NCBI GenBank assembly: GCA_003644825.1 | Contig: QNDJ01000035.1 | Span: 1 to 9,592, forward strand | Source: Candidatus Zhuqueibacterota bacterium | GTDB taxonomy: Bacteria; SM23-31; B21-G16 | DNA length: 9,592 bases | Reading direction: 5' to 3' | Part shown: positions 1 through 7,606 of the stretch, piece after piece | Layout: each line of letters begins with the position of its first letter | Numbering within the stretch: position 1 is the stretch's first letter | Position numbers and translations under genes: made by a program | Notes under the pieces: model-generated | Seen by the model: only the letters and a program-made list of their open reading frames with translations | What the model was told of the DNA's origin: nothing | Databases searched by the model: none

Positions 1-45
1 AGTGGTAATTATCTGATAGGAAAAGTTTTTGGTGCAGATAAATGA
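1..45 (+). CDS. C-terminal end of an upstream dcw gene (partial; FtsL-like by position only)
   Basis: Frame 1 is open from the window edge and reads SGNYLIGKVFGADK before a TGA at 43-45. That stop overlaps the ftsI start as ATGA, the same junction type as murF/murD and murD/ftsW, which supports a real coupled gene. The other two forward frames contain stops within this stretch. Fourteen residues are too few to identify a family. In classical dcw clusters the gene just before ftsI is ftsL, a small single-pass divisome protein, so that is the best guess from position alone; an rsmH or other end cannot be excluded. Confidence 0.5.
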   Translation, partial: SGNYLIGKVFGADK

Positions 46-2129
46 AAGCTCCATTTCTGAGAATAAATTTAACAGGAATTTTTGCTTCGATTGTATGGTT
101 GTGTATTGTTCTAAAACTACTCCACATTCAGGTTATTAAAGGGAAATTTTATGAGAAAAAAGCTATAAATCAGCATTCAGGTGTAATCGAGGAACCCGCT
201 CAAAGGGGAACAATTTTTGATAGAAATTATAAAAAACTCGCTCTTGACCTTGAGTTCTATGATTTTTTTGCAACACCCCGAAATGTAAAAAATCCCGAAA
301 GAGTCGCTCAATTTTTTGCTCGGGTAATAAGAACACCAAAACGAGATTTTATCAGGAAATTGAAAAGTAAAAAGGGGTTTGTATATCTTATCAGAAATGT
401 GGATGCTGTCAGGGCTAATAGATTACCTATGAAAAAACTCAAAGGTGTTAGCAGAAAAAAAGTTTACCATCGATACTATCCATACGGAAAATTTGCCGGT
501 CAGATTATTGGATGTACTGATATAGATAATAAACCTTTAACAGGAATTGACCTGAAGTATAACAATGTTCTGAAAGGAACAAGTGGAAAATCATATGTAA
601 AATATGATGGAAAAGGAAGAATAATTCCGGATTTAAGCAAAAAACATAAAAAACCTGTAAAAGGAAAAGATATTATTCTGACTATAGACCTGGAACTTCA
701 GCAGATCTGTGAAGATGAGCTGGAAAAAGGAGTTAAAAGTTGTAATGCAAAAGGAGGCACCTCAATAATAATGAACCCTTTTACTGGAGAAATTCTTGCT
801 ATGGCAAGTTATCCTGGTTATGACCCCAATATGGCAAGGTACTATAATTCTGAAGTAAAAAAGATAAAATCGATAACCGATATTTTTGAACCAGGTTCAA
901 CTTTTAAATTTGTTACCATCTCTGCAGCTATCGAAGAAAATATAAAAAAACCTGATGATATAGTGTATTGCGAAAACGGAGTTATGAAGGTTTATGACCA
1001 CATAATAAGAGATGTCAAAAAGCATAAATGGTTAAGCATACAACAGGTCTTTGAAAAATCAAGTAATATTGGAACATACAAAATTGCCACAAAGGTCGGA
1101 AAAGAAAGATTGTATAAATATGCGAGAAATTATGGTTTCGGAAAGGAAACAGGTATTGATTTGATAGGTGAAGTTCCTGGTATATTAAAATTCCCCAAGG
1201 ACTGGTCTGGAATTTCCCTTGCAGAGGTTTCCATAGGTTACGAAGTTGCAGTAACTCCCATACAGATGATTAATGCTTATTCTGCGATTGCAAACGGAGG
1301 TAATCTTATGAAACCTTACATTGTAAAAGCCGTTGTTGACAGAGGTAAAATCGTGTGGTCTGCTAAACCTGAAGTTATAAGAAAGGTCATTTCAAAAAGA
1401 ACCGCTAATATACTCACAGCTTTCATGGAAGGAGTCGTCAAAAGAGGAACCGGTAAAAAGGCAAAGGTTAAAAATTTAAGAATTGCCGGTAAAACAGGAA
1501 CTGCTCAAAAAGTCTCTATTGACGGTAAGGGGTACTCTAGAAAGAACTTTATAAGTTCTTTTGTTGGATTTTTTCCTTCAGAAAAACCAGAATATATAAT
1601 TCTTATTAAAATAGATTCTCCAAAAGGAAAGTATTATGGTGGTGAAGTAGCTGCTCCATTATTTAAAAATATCGTGCAAAAAATTTTACTTCTTCCACGA
1701 AAAAACGTTTCAACAAAAAAGTATGTAATTAAAACTGATAAAAATAGTCAGGAAACCATCCGTGTGCCAGATTTCAGGAACATAGAACTCAACGATGCTT
1801 TGTCATTAATTAATTCACTGAATATAAAATATGTTATAAAGGGTAAAGGAGAACTTGTTGTTTCCCAGAAACCTTCACCCGGTAAAAATATAAAGAAATC
1901 TGATTTTGTTACTATTTTTGTAGATACATTAAAAACTCAGAATAGACTTGTTGTTATGCCCAATGTGATTGGACTTTCAGCAAGACGGGCAATAAACGAA
2001 CTCGCTTATTATGGAATAGATTTCAAAATAGCCGGAAATGGTGTTGTAAAAAAGCAGGTACCCGTTCCAGGCAAGAAAGTCTTGAGAGGTAGGGTGTCCT
2101 ATTTAGATTGCAGTCCAGTATCAAAATGA
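42..2129 (+). CDS. ftsI: Septal class B penicillin-binding protein (peptidoglycan D,D-transpeptidase) with two PASTA domains
   Basis: This is the division-specific transpeptidase that cross-links septal peptidoglycan, working with the FtsW glycosyltransferase outside the cytoplasmic membrane. Residues 1-9 are a very short cytoplasmic tail, followed by a membrane anchor at about 10-28. The PBP dimerisation domain spans about 50-200 and begins with the conserved RGTIFDRN (55-62). The transpeptidase domain spans about 210-550 and has all three catalytic motifs: STFK (nucleophile Ser286, Lys289), SSN (340-342) and KTGT (484-487). Two PASTA domains follow, at about 574-628 and 636-692; such domains are known from PBP2x and SpoVD and from many other bacterial FtsI proteins. 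At 695 residues the length fits FtsI plus two PASTA repeats. An in-frame TAA at 39-41 makes the ATG at 42 the first possible start, and it overlaps the upstream stop. No strong Shine-Dalgarno is visible, so coupling is likely. The dcw position argues for FtsI over an elongation-type or sporulation PBP. Confidence 0.95.
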   Translation: MKAPFLRINLTGIFASIVWLCIVLKLLHIQVIKGKFYEKKAINQHSGVIEEPAQRGTIFDRNYKKLALDLEFYDFFATPRNVKNPERVAQFFARVIRTPKRDFIRKLKSKKGFVYLIRNVDAVRANRLPMKKLKGVSRKKVYHRYYPYGKFAGQIIGCTDIDNKPLTGIDLKYNNVLKGTSGKSYVKYDGKGRIIPDLSKKHKKPVKGKDIILTIDLELQQICEDELEKGVKSCNAKGGTSIIMNPFTGEILAMASYPGYDPNMARYYNSEVKKIKSITDIFEPGSTFKFVTISAAIEENIKKPDDIVYCENGVMKVYDHIIRDVKKHKWLSIQQVFEKSSNIGTYKIATKVGKERLYKYARNYGFGKETGIDLIGEVPGILKFPKDWSGISLAEVSIGYEVAVTPIQMINAYSAIANGGNLMKPYIVKAVVDRGKIVWSAKPEVIRKVISKRTANILTAFMEGVVKRGTGKKAKVKNLRIAGKTGTAQKVSIDGKGYSRKNFISSFVGFFPSEKPEYIILIKIDSPKGKYYGGEVAAPLFKNIVQKILLLPRKNVSTKKYVIKTDKNSQETIRVPDFRNIELNDALSLINSLNIKYVIKGKGELVVSQKPSPGKNIKKSDFVTIFVDTLKTQNRLVVMPNVIGLSARRAINELAYYGIDFKIAGNGVVKKQVPVPGKKVLRGRVSYLDCSPVSK

Positions 2130-2130
2130 A

Positions 2131-2156
2131 AGCCCTTGGGAAGGAGCCACAGGGCT
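2131..2156 (+). promoter_or_regulatory. Possible alternative hairpin competing with the main palindrome
   Basis: AGCCCTTGG (2131-2139) can pair with CCA-C-AGGGCT (2147-2156), giving nine base pairs with one bulged C at 2150. The seven-base loop is GAAGGAG (2140-2146), a Shine-Dalgarno-like sequence. The 3' arm of this hairpin is also the 5' arm of the stronger palindrome at 2150-2179, so the two structures exclude each other. The 5' arm starts two bases after the ftsI stop codon and would be covered by a terminating ribosome. A regulatory role is inference only; the larger palindrome should normally win. Confidence 0.3.
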
Positions 2157-2179
2157 ACCATTTTTAAATGGTAGCCCTG
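2150..2179 (+). repeat. Near-perfect 30-base palindrome (14-bp inverted repeat, 2-base centre)
   Basis: CAGGGCTACCATTT (2150-2163) is followed by TT and then its exact reverse complement AAATGGTAGCCCTG (2166-2179). As RNA it would form a stable hairpin of about 13 base pairs with a four-base UUUA loop. It is much richer in G+C than its surroundings in the outer half of each arm. No uridine tract follows (the next bases are CATTCAAC), so a role as a classical terminator is unlikely. It could be an mRNA stability or processing element, a partial transcription pause, or a copy of a dispersed palindromic repeat. The sequence alone does not decide between these. Confidence 0.85.
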
Positions 2180-2198
2180 CATTCAACAGGTTGATATT

Positions 2199-3680
2199 AT
2201 GAAAAACCTAAAAGAATTAATCTCAAAAATAAATCCTTTAAAAATAAGAGGAAATATTAATCTGCCGGTAAAATCCCTGCATTTTGATTCAAGAAAAATT
2301 AAAAGCGGAGACCTTTTTATAGCAGTAAAGGGAGTTAATACCGACGGACATAATTATATTAATAAAGCTATTGAAAGAGGAGCAGTAGCTGTTGTTTATG
2401 AAAAAGGTGAACCCACCGGTAATGCAACTTTTATAAGGGTAAAAAATACAAGACAGGCGCTGAGTATAATTTCGGATAACTTTTTTGGTTCACCATCAAA
2501 AAAGATGAAATATATTGGAATTACAGGAACAAACGGTAAAACAACCACTTCCTTTCTGGTAAAAAGTATTTTTGATTCAGCAGGAATAAAATCCGGAATG
2601 CTTGGAACGATTTATTATAATAATGGAGAAAAACTTTTACCGGCTCAGTTAACAACACCTGAACCTGTATTTATGCACAAATGTTTTCAAGATATGTATT
2701 TAAACGGTTGTTCCCATTGCATTCTGGAGGTTTCAAGTCATTCCCTTTCTCAGGATAGAGTCTACAGTATAGAATTTTCAACAGCTGTAATTACGTCCAT
2801 TTCAAGAGACCATCTTGACTACCACCACACTTTGAAAGATTATATTAATACTAAAGCTCATCTTTTTGATTTACTCAAACCGGGAGGTTCTACTGCAATT
2901 ATTAATGCAGACCTTGATTCAACATCACTATTCTATTCAAAAGTTTCATCCAGTAACATTTTAAAATATTCATTAAATAAAGACAAAGGAGATATTTATC
3001 CTGTAACTTTTACCTATGATGATAATGGAACTTCAGCTACAATTGGTACTCCGGAAGGGAAAATTAAATTAGAATCTAAATTGGCTGGTAATTTTCAATT
3101 ATATAATCTGATGGCGGCTACAGGTGTTGCTATAGCCAATGGTGTTAGTCTGGAGAAAATTGTGGAAGGAGTTAAATCATTGAAATCAGTCCCGGGAAGA
3201 TTAGAACGAGTAGATTTAGGACAGAATTTCACGGTTTTCATAGACTATGCTCACACTCCTGATGCTATGGAAAAAGTACTATCTTTCACAAAAAAGGTTG
3301 TTAAAGGTAGAATTATCGCTCTTTTTGGTTGTGGTGGGAATAGAGATAAAGGTAAACGGCCAGAAATGGGCAGGATTGCTGAAGAATACTCTGATTTTGC
3401 TATAGTAACTTCCGATAATCCGAGAAAAGAAAATCCTTTTGTTATAATTGACCAGATCTTAACAGGCATCAAAAACAAGAATAAAGTAGAAATTCAGGTC
3501 GACAGAAAAACAGCCATAAAAACTGCAATCAACCTGGCAGAAAAGAATGATATTGTTCTCATTCTTGGAAAAGGACACGAAAATTATCAGGTAATTGGTG
3601 ATAAAAAAATCGAATTTGATGACAGAGTAGTTGCTTCAGAATTTATAAGAAAAAGACTAAATAAAAATGATTTTGCTTGA
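2199..3680 (+). CDS. murE: UDP-MurNAc-L-Ala-D-Glu:meso-diaminopimelate ligase (MurE)
   Basis: This cytoplasmic ATP-dependent ligase adds the third residue of the peptidoglycan stem peptide to UDP-MurNAc-L-Ala-D-Glu. The N-terminal UDP-substrate domain includes HFDSRKIKSGDLF (28-40). The central ATPase domain has the P-loop TGTNGKTTT (109-117), TTPEP (152-156), EVSSHSL (177-183) and Lys219 in NTKAHLF, the expected carbamylated lysine. The C-terminal domain has GRLERV (333-338), DYAHTPDAM (349-357), NRDKGKRP (381-388) and GKGHENYQ (457-464). The DNPR motif at 406-409, followed by KENP, is the known signature of meso-diaminopimelate enzymes; lysine-adding MurE proteins differ here. The length of 493 residues is normal. 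The ATG at 2199 is the only reasonable start because an in-frame TAG lies at 2172-2174 with no start codon between them. The 3' end overlaps murF. Confidence 0.96.
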   Translation: MKNLKELISKINPLKIRGNINLPVKSLHFDSRKIKSGDLFIAVKGVNTDGHNYINKAIERGAVAVVYEKGEPTGNATFIRVKNTRQALSIISDNFFGSPSKKMKYIGITGTNGKTTTSFLVKSIFDSAGIKSGMLGTIYYNNGEKLLPAQLTTPEPVFMHKCFQDMYLNGCSHCILEVSSHSLSQDRVYSIEFSTAVITSISRDHLDYHHTLKDYINTKAHLFDLLKPGGSTAIINADLDSTSLFYSKVSSSNILKYSLNKDKGDIYPVTFTYDDNGTSATIGTPEGKIKLESKLAGNFQLYNLMAATGVAIANGVSLEKIVEGVKSLKSVPGRLERVDLGQNFTVFIDYAHTPDAMEKVLSFTKKVVKGRIIALFGCGGNRDKGKRPEMGRIAEEYSDFAIVTSDNPRKENPFVIIDQILTGIKNKNKVEIQVDRKTAIKTAINLAEKNDIVLILGKGHENYQVIGDKKIEFDDRVVASEFIRKRLNKNDFA

Positions 3681-5046
3681 AGACATCTTGAAAATAAAAA
3701 ACATTGAGACTGATTTTAATTGTAAAAATTACAGAAGTTTAAAATTCTCCGGTGTATCTATAGATTCCAGAACTACAGGTAAGGATGATTTGTTTATAGC
3801 TATAAAAGGTGAAAGATTTGATGGCCATAATTTCTTAGACGACGTCGTAAAAAAAGGGATTAAAGCTTCTATAGTTACAACTGAAAGGTATACAGATATA
3901 TCTTTTCTTAGAAATAAGATACTTTTTTTTAAAGTAAAAGATACATTGAAAGCCTTACAGGAGTTAGGTAAAATTCAGAGAAGGAAGTTTGCAAGAAAAG
4001 TATTTGCTATTACTGGAACAAATGGTAAAACCACCACAAAAGAGATGCTTTACTCAATTCTGAACCGATGTAAAAAGGTATTAAAAAGCCCGGGAAACTA
4101 CAACAATCAGTATGGTGTACCCCTTACACTTTTGAAACTGAATGATAAGTGTGATGCAGTGATAGTAGAAATGGGTGCCAGTAGAAAAGGCGAAATAGAA
4201 GAATTATGTAAAATTGCTGAACCTGATATCGGAATTATTACCTGTATTGGAAGAGGACATTTAGAGTTTTTTAAATCTGTTGAGAATGTAGCAGAAACTA
4301 AAGCTGAAATGCTGGAATATCTCGGTGAAACTGGAACTGCCATTGTAAATATTGATGATAAATATTTAAAACCACATCTTTCAAAAGCTAAAAATATTAT
4401 AACGTTTGGTCTGAATAAAAATGCCGATGTAAAAGGGAAAATTATCTCTGAATACAATAACTTTACATCTTTATTCAAAATTAATGATGTGATAGAAGTA
4501 AAACTTCAGGCAGCAGGTGAAAAAAATATTTTAAATGCTCTGGCTGCAGCGGCTGCAGGCTTTAAAATGGGTATTTCTTATAATGATATAAAAGAAGGGC
4601 TGGAAAGCTATCAACCATTTTCTGGAAGACTTCAAATAAAAAAGTTTAATGGCTACACATTAATTGATGATACCTATAACTCCAATCCTGAATCCTTATC
4701 TGAAGCAATATCCATAATGAGCAATAAAAGGATTTCGGGAAGAAAATTTGCCGTGCTCGGGGATATGCTGGAGCTCGGTAAATACAGTGAACAGGAACAT
4801 AAAAAAATTGGGAAATTGATTTGTGAAAAGGGAATAGATTACGTTTTTACTTATGGAAATTTTGCAGAATTAATAACTGAAGAGTGTAAAAAATGTGGTA
4901 TAACAAATAGTCAACATTTTACTGATAAGTTTGAAATAATAAATTCGCTGAAAAAGCTTTTAAAGGAAGGTGACCTTATTCTTGTTAAGGGTTCACGGGG
5001 AATGAAAATGGAAGATATAGTGAATGGATTAAAAAAACTGATATGA
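3667..5046 (+). CDS. murF: UDP-MurNAc-tripeptide:D-alanyl-D-alanine ligase (MurF)
   Basis: MurF completes the cytoplasmic precursor by joining D-Ala-D-Ala to UDP-MurNAc-tripeptide at the expense of ATP. Visible features in order are SIDSRTTGKDDLFIA (31-45) in the substrate-binding domain, P-loop TGTNGKTTTK (116-125), GNYNNQYGVPLTLL (143-156), the MurF-typical EMGASRKGEIE (168-178), GHLEFF (197-202), and Lys212 in ETKAEM as the likely carbamylated lysine. The C-terminal domain follows with GRLQ (320-323), DDTYNSNPES (334-343), LGDMLELG (364-371) and KGSRGMKME (441-449). The 459-residue length is normal. The start overlaps the end of murE by 14 bases and no strong Shine-Dalgarno is seen, so coupling is likely. 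It is followed directly by murD through ATGA, where mraY would normally lie. Confidence 0.96.
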   Translation: MILLEDILKIKNIETDFNCKNYRSLKFSGVSIDSRTTGKDDLFIAIKGERFDGHNFLDDVVKKGIKASIVTTERYTDISFLRNKILFFKVKDTLKALQELGKIQRRKFARKVFAITGTNGKTTTKEMLYSILNRCKKVLKSPGNYNNQYGVPLTLLKLNDKCDAVIVEMGASRKGEIEELCKIAEPDIGIITCIGRGHLEFFKSVENVAETKAEMLEYLGETGTAIVNIDDKYLKPHLSKAKNIITFGLNKNADVKGKIISEYNNFTSLFKINDVIEVKLQAAGEKNILNALAAAAAGFKMGISYNDIKEGLESYQPFSGRLQIKKFNGYTLIDDTYNSNPESLSEAISIMSNKRISGRKFAVLGDMLELGKYSEQEHKKIGKLICEKGIDYVFTYGNFAELITEECKKCGITNSQHFTDKFEIINSLKKLLKEGDLILVKGSRGMKMEDIVNGLKKLI

Positions 5047-6401
5047 AAGTAAAAAACAAAAAAGTTGCTGTAATAGGGGCTGGCAGAAGTGGTCTTTCTG
5101 TTGCGAAGTTATTGTTGAAAAGAGGTGCAAAAGTTTTTCTTTCAGAAAAGGAAAGTTCCATCAGGAATATGAAAGAATTGCTTGAACTAAAAAAGTATGG
5201 TGTTGAGTATGAACTTGGCGGTCATACAGACAGAGTATTCAATTTTACTGATTTTTTCGTTATCAGTCCTGGAGTAGCCCCCTCCATACCTATTATACAG
5301 AAGGCACGGGCTAAAAAAGTGAAAATTTATTCCGAGCTGGAAGTTGCAAGCTGGTTCTGCAGGGCTCCTATTATAGCAGTTACAGGAAGCAATGGAAAAA
5401 CAACTACAACAGCTATCATTGATAAAATTTTTAGCTATAGTAAGATGAAATCTTTTACTGCGGGTAACATAGGATACCCTTTTTCAGATATTGTGGATGA
5501 AACAAAAGAAGATATGTATGTGATTCTTGAGGTATCGAGTTTCCAGCTTGAAGGAATATCCCGATTCAGACCTTACATTTCTATTATCCTTAACATTTCT
5601 CCAGACCATCTCGACAGATATTCCTCATACAATGATTATATAGATGCCAAATTTAGAATACTGGAGAATTTAAATACTGATGATTACTTAATTTTTAATA
5701 ATGAGGATAAAATCATAACAGAAAGGATTCGAAAAAAAGAAGCAATAAAAATTCCTTTCAGTCTCGAAAAAAAATTTAGAACAGGTGCTTTCAAAGACAG
5801 AAACTATTTTAAATTTTACAGAGATGGACTTGAACTAACTGCTATAAACAGTAAAGAAGTTTCTCTTAAAGGAATTCATAATGAACAAAATATTCTGGCT
5901 TCTATTGCGACTGCAAAAATATGTGATATCGAAAATGAATATATAAATACAGCCTTAAAAGAATTTAAGGGCATCGAACACAGAATGGAGTATGTAGGCG
6001 AAATAAACGGAGTAAAGTTTATTAATGATTCCAAAGCCACTAATATCGATTCTGTTTATTACGCACTGAAAAGTATAAATCCGCCAATAATTCTTATTGC
6101 CGGTGGTAAAGACAAAAAAAGCGACCTCACAAAAATTAATGAACTACTGAAAGACAAGGTTAAACTTCTTGTTTTACTGGGTGAAGCAGCAGAAAGAATG
6201 GAAAAAGAATGGAAAAATTTGACAGAATGCATCATAGTAGACAGTTTTGAAGAAGGAGTAAAAAAAGCCTGGGAAAATTCAGGTGAAGGCGATACAATTA
6301 TTCTTTCGCCTGCATGCTCCAGTTTTGATATGTTTAATAACTTTGAAGAAAGAGGTAATAGATTTAAAGAGCTTTTTAACAGTATAAAAAGAGAAATATG
6401 A
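5043..6401 (+). CDS. murD: UDP-MurNAc-L-alanine:D-glutamate ligase (MurD)
   Basis: MurD adds D-glutamate to UDP-MurNAc-L-Ala in the cytoplasm, using ATP. The N-terminal Rossmann-type UDP-binding domain has GAGRSG (12-17) and SPGVAPS (75-81). The ATPase domain has TGSNGKTTT (114-122), GNIG (141-144), EVSSFQLE (163-170), NISPDHLDR (184-192) and the probable carbamylated Lys203 in DAKFRI. The C-terminal domain has HRME (313-316), NDSKATN (328-334), GGKDK (354-358) and SPACSSFDMF (422-431) followed by ERG (436-438). SSFQLE and SPACSSFDMF separate MurD clearly from the other Mur ligases. The 452-residue length is normal. Start and stop both form four-base ATGA overlaps, with murF and ftsW respectively. 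Confidence 0.96.
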   Translation: MKVKNKKVAVIGAGRSGLSVAKLLLKRGAKVFLSEKESSIRNMKELLELKKYGVEYELGGHTDRVFNFTDFFVISPGVAPSIPIIQKARAKKVKIYSELEVASWFCRAPIIAVTGSNGKTTTTAIIDKIFSYSKMKSFTAGNIGYPFSDIVDETKEDMYVILEVSSFQLEGISRFRPYISIILNISPDHLDRYSSYNDYIDAKFRILENLNTDDYLIFNNEDKIITERIRKKEAIKIPFSLEKKFRTGAFKDRNYFKFYRDGLELTAINSKEVSLKGIHNEQNILASIATAKICDIENEYINTALKEFKGIEHRMEYVGEINGVKFINDSKATNIDSVYYALKSINPPIILIAGGKDKKSDLTKINELLKDKVKLLVLLGEAAERMEKEWKNLTECIIVDSFEEGVKKAWENSGEGDTIILSPACSSFDMFNNFEERGNRFKELFNSIKREI

Positions 6402-7576
6402 GGAAAGAAGGCTCAATAGATTATCAGTTATTAATTTGTATTTTCGTTCTTATTTCTATTGGAACAGTGATGATATATAGTGCCAGTTCAGTAATGGCGC
6501 AGGAAAACTACGGGGACAGCACATATTTCCTGAAAAAACAACTATTCCGTGTAGGTCTGGGCATTGTGGTTCTACTAATTATGTCTAAAATTGATTACAG
6601 GGCATTCAGAAGTATTGCAATTGCAGGGATTTTACTTTCTATTTTTCTACTTGCTTATATTATTATTGCGAATGACATACCGGTTATTAAAGGTTCTCAG
6701 AGGTGGTTCAGAATCAGCAGAATACCATTTCAACTTCAACCTTCGGAGCTGGCAAAGTTTGCTCTTATATATTATTTTGCTGATGCACTGGACAGAAAGC
6801 GCGCTAAAAGAAACAGTTTTGTTGATTATTTACTACCATTATTAATCATCTGGACAGTTATATCTTTTCTGATTTTAAAGGAACCTGATTTCGGAACTAC
6901 CATAGTTATATCCATAATAGTGCTCATTATGTTTTTTGCCGGGAAGGTTAAGATATCTCATCTGGCATTTATTGTTATGTGTGCTGTCCTCTTAAGTTTT
7001 ATAATAGTTTCCAATAAAACTTATGTTCAGCAGAGAATCATAAATTACTTACAACCAGATTACAATATCTATCAGGGTAATTATCAATTAACTCAATCAA
7101 AATTGAGCCTTGGTAGTGGTGGAATACTGGGAGAAGGGCTTGGAAAGAGTAACGAAAAGCTTATGTATTTACCGGAACCATTTACTGACTTTATTTTTTC
7201 CATTCTAGGTGAGGAACTCGGATTTGTCGGGATATTTATGGTTTTTTCATTATTCCTGTTCCTTTTATGGAAGGGTATATCGATTGCCAAGGGGGCTCCA
7301 GATTTTTTCGGTTATCTGCTGGCTGTTGGAATAACCTTTTCTATAATAGTGGTTGCTTTCATTAATGCAGGGGTTGTATGTGGTTTATTACCCACTACAG
7401 GAATTCCAATGCCATTTATCAGTTATGGTGGAACAAATTTATTATTCAATATGATAGGAATCGGTATGCTTCTTAATATCTCTTCAAAAAGGATTAAAGG
7501 ATGGAAAAGTATTCAATACAGCAGAAATAGATTTGAAAATTCCAGAGTTGAAAAAAAGGAAATTGGAAGTAGTTAG
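6398..7576 (+). CDS. ftsW: SEDS-family septal peptidoglycan glycosyltransferase FtsW
   Basis: FtsW is a polytopic membrane protein that polymerises lipid II into glycan strands at the septum together with FtsI. I see about ten hydrophobic segments, for example near residues 9-31, 50-64, 70-91, 116-129, 142-160, 164-180, 186-205, 265-290, 305-330 and 338-360. SEDS motifs present are KGSQRW (98-103), QPSELAK (114-120), EPDFGTT (162-168), PEPFTDFIF (259-267) and GIPMPFISYGGTN (335-347). Asp264 in TDFIF corresponds to the aspartate known to be essential in RodA and FtsW. The C-terminal tail after about 362 is basic and hydrophilic. The 392-residue length is typical. Membership in the dcw cluster favours FtsW over the sister protein RodA. 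The start overlaps the murD stop as ATGA. A 36-base gap follows, where murG would be expected. Confidence 0.94.
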   Translation: MRKEGSIDYQLLICIFVLISIGTVMIYSASSVMAQENYGDSTYFLKKQLFRVGLGIVVLLIMSKIDYRAFRSIAIAGILLSIFLLAYIIIANDIPVIKGSQRWFRISRIPFQLQPSELAKFALIYYFADALDRKRAKRNSFVDYLLPLLIIWTVISFLILKEPDFGTTIVISIIVLIMFFAGKVKISHLAFIVMCAVLLSFIIVSNKTYVQQRIINYLQPDYNIYQGNYQLTQSKLSLGSGGILGEGLGKSNEKLMYLPEPFTDFIFSILGEELGFVGIFMVFSLFLFLLWKGISIAKGAPDFFGYLLAVGITFSIIVVAFINAGVVCGLLPTTGIPMPFISYGGTNLLFNMIGIGMLLNISSKRIKGWKSIQYSRNRFENSRVEKKEIGSS

Positions 7577-7597
7577 AAAAATTTCATATTTAATGTT

Positions 7598-7606
7598 AGA
7601 AGGAAG
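7598..7606 (+). promoter_or_regulatory. Shine-Dalgarno site for the TTG start of murC
   Basis: AGAAGGAAG sits six bases before the TTG at 7613-7615, a good ribosome-binding spacing. It is the clearest Shine-Dalgarno in the window and decides the murC start. No in-frame ATG or GTG occurs between the in-frame TAG at 7574-7576 and this TTG. Confidence 0.75.

Larger units (their letters stand above)
2130..2198 (+). other. ftsI-murE intergenic spacer with structured RNA potential
   Basis: This 69-base spacer is the longest non-coding gap in the window. It contains AGCCCT at 2131-2136, a purine-rich GAAGGAG at 2140-2146, a perfect inverted repeat at 2150-2179, and a weak ribosome site (AGG at 2188-2190) eight bases before the murE ATG. 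No T-run follows the hairpin on either strand, so it does not look like a standard intrinsic terminator. No convincing -35/-10 promoter pair is visible. Confidence 0.7.

Noticed and set aside
2150-2179. Palindrome as a rho-independent terminator
   Set aside because: No T-run follows the stem on either strand, and termination here would cut the operon off before murE.
2168-2194. Eight-codon ORF starting in the 3' arm of the palindrome and ending before murE
   Set aside because: Its start is buried in the stem and lacks a properly spaced Shine-Dalgarno; it looks accidental.
3251-4478. Reverse-strand ORFs of 75 and 123 codons opposite murE and murF
   Set aside because: They lie wholly within strongly supported + strand genes, show no recognisable motifs and have low-complexity translations typical of antisense shadows.
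6591-6845. Forward 84-codon ORF inside ftsW in another frame
   Set aside because: The region encodes conserved FtsW membrane segments and the KGSQRW and QPSELAK motifs in the main frame.
6398-7576. Possibility that this SEDS gene is rodA
   Set aside because: The sequence alone cannot fully separate the paralogues, but placement between murD and murC with ftsI and ftsQ in the cluster strongly favours ftsW.
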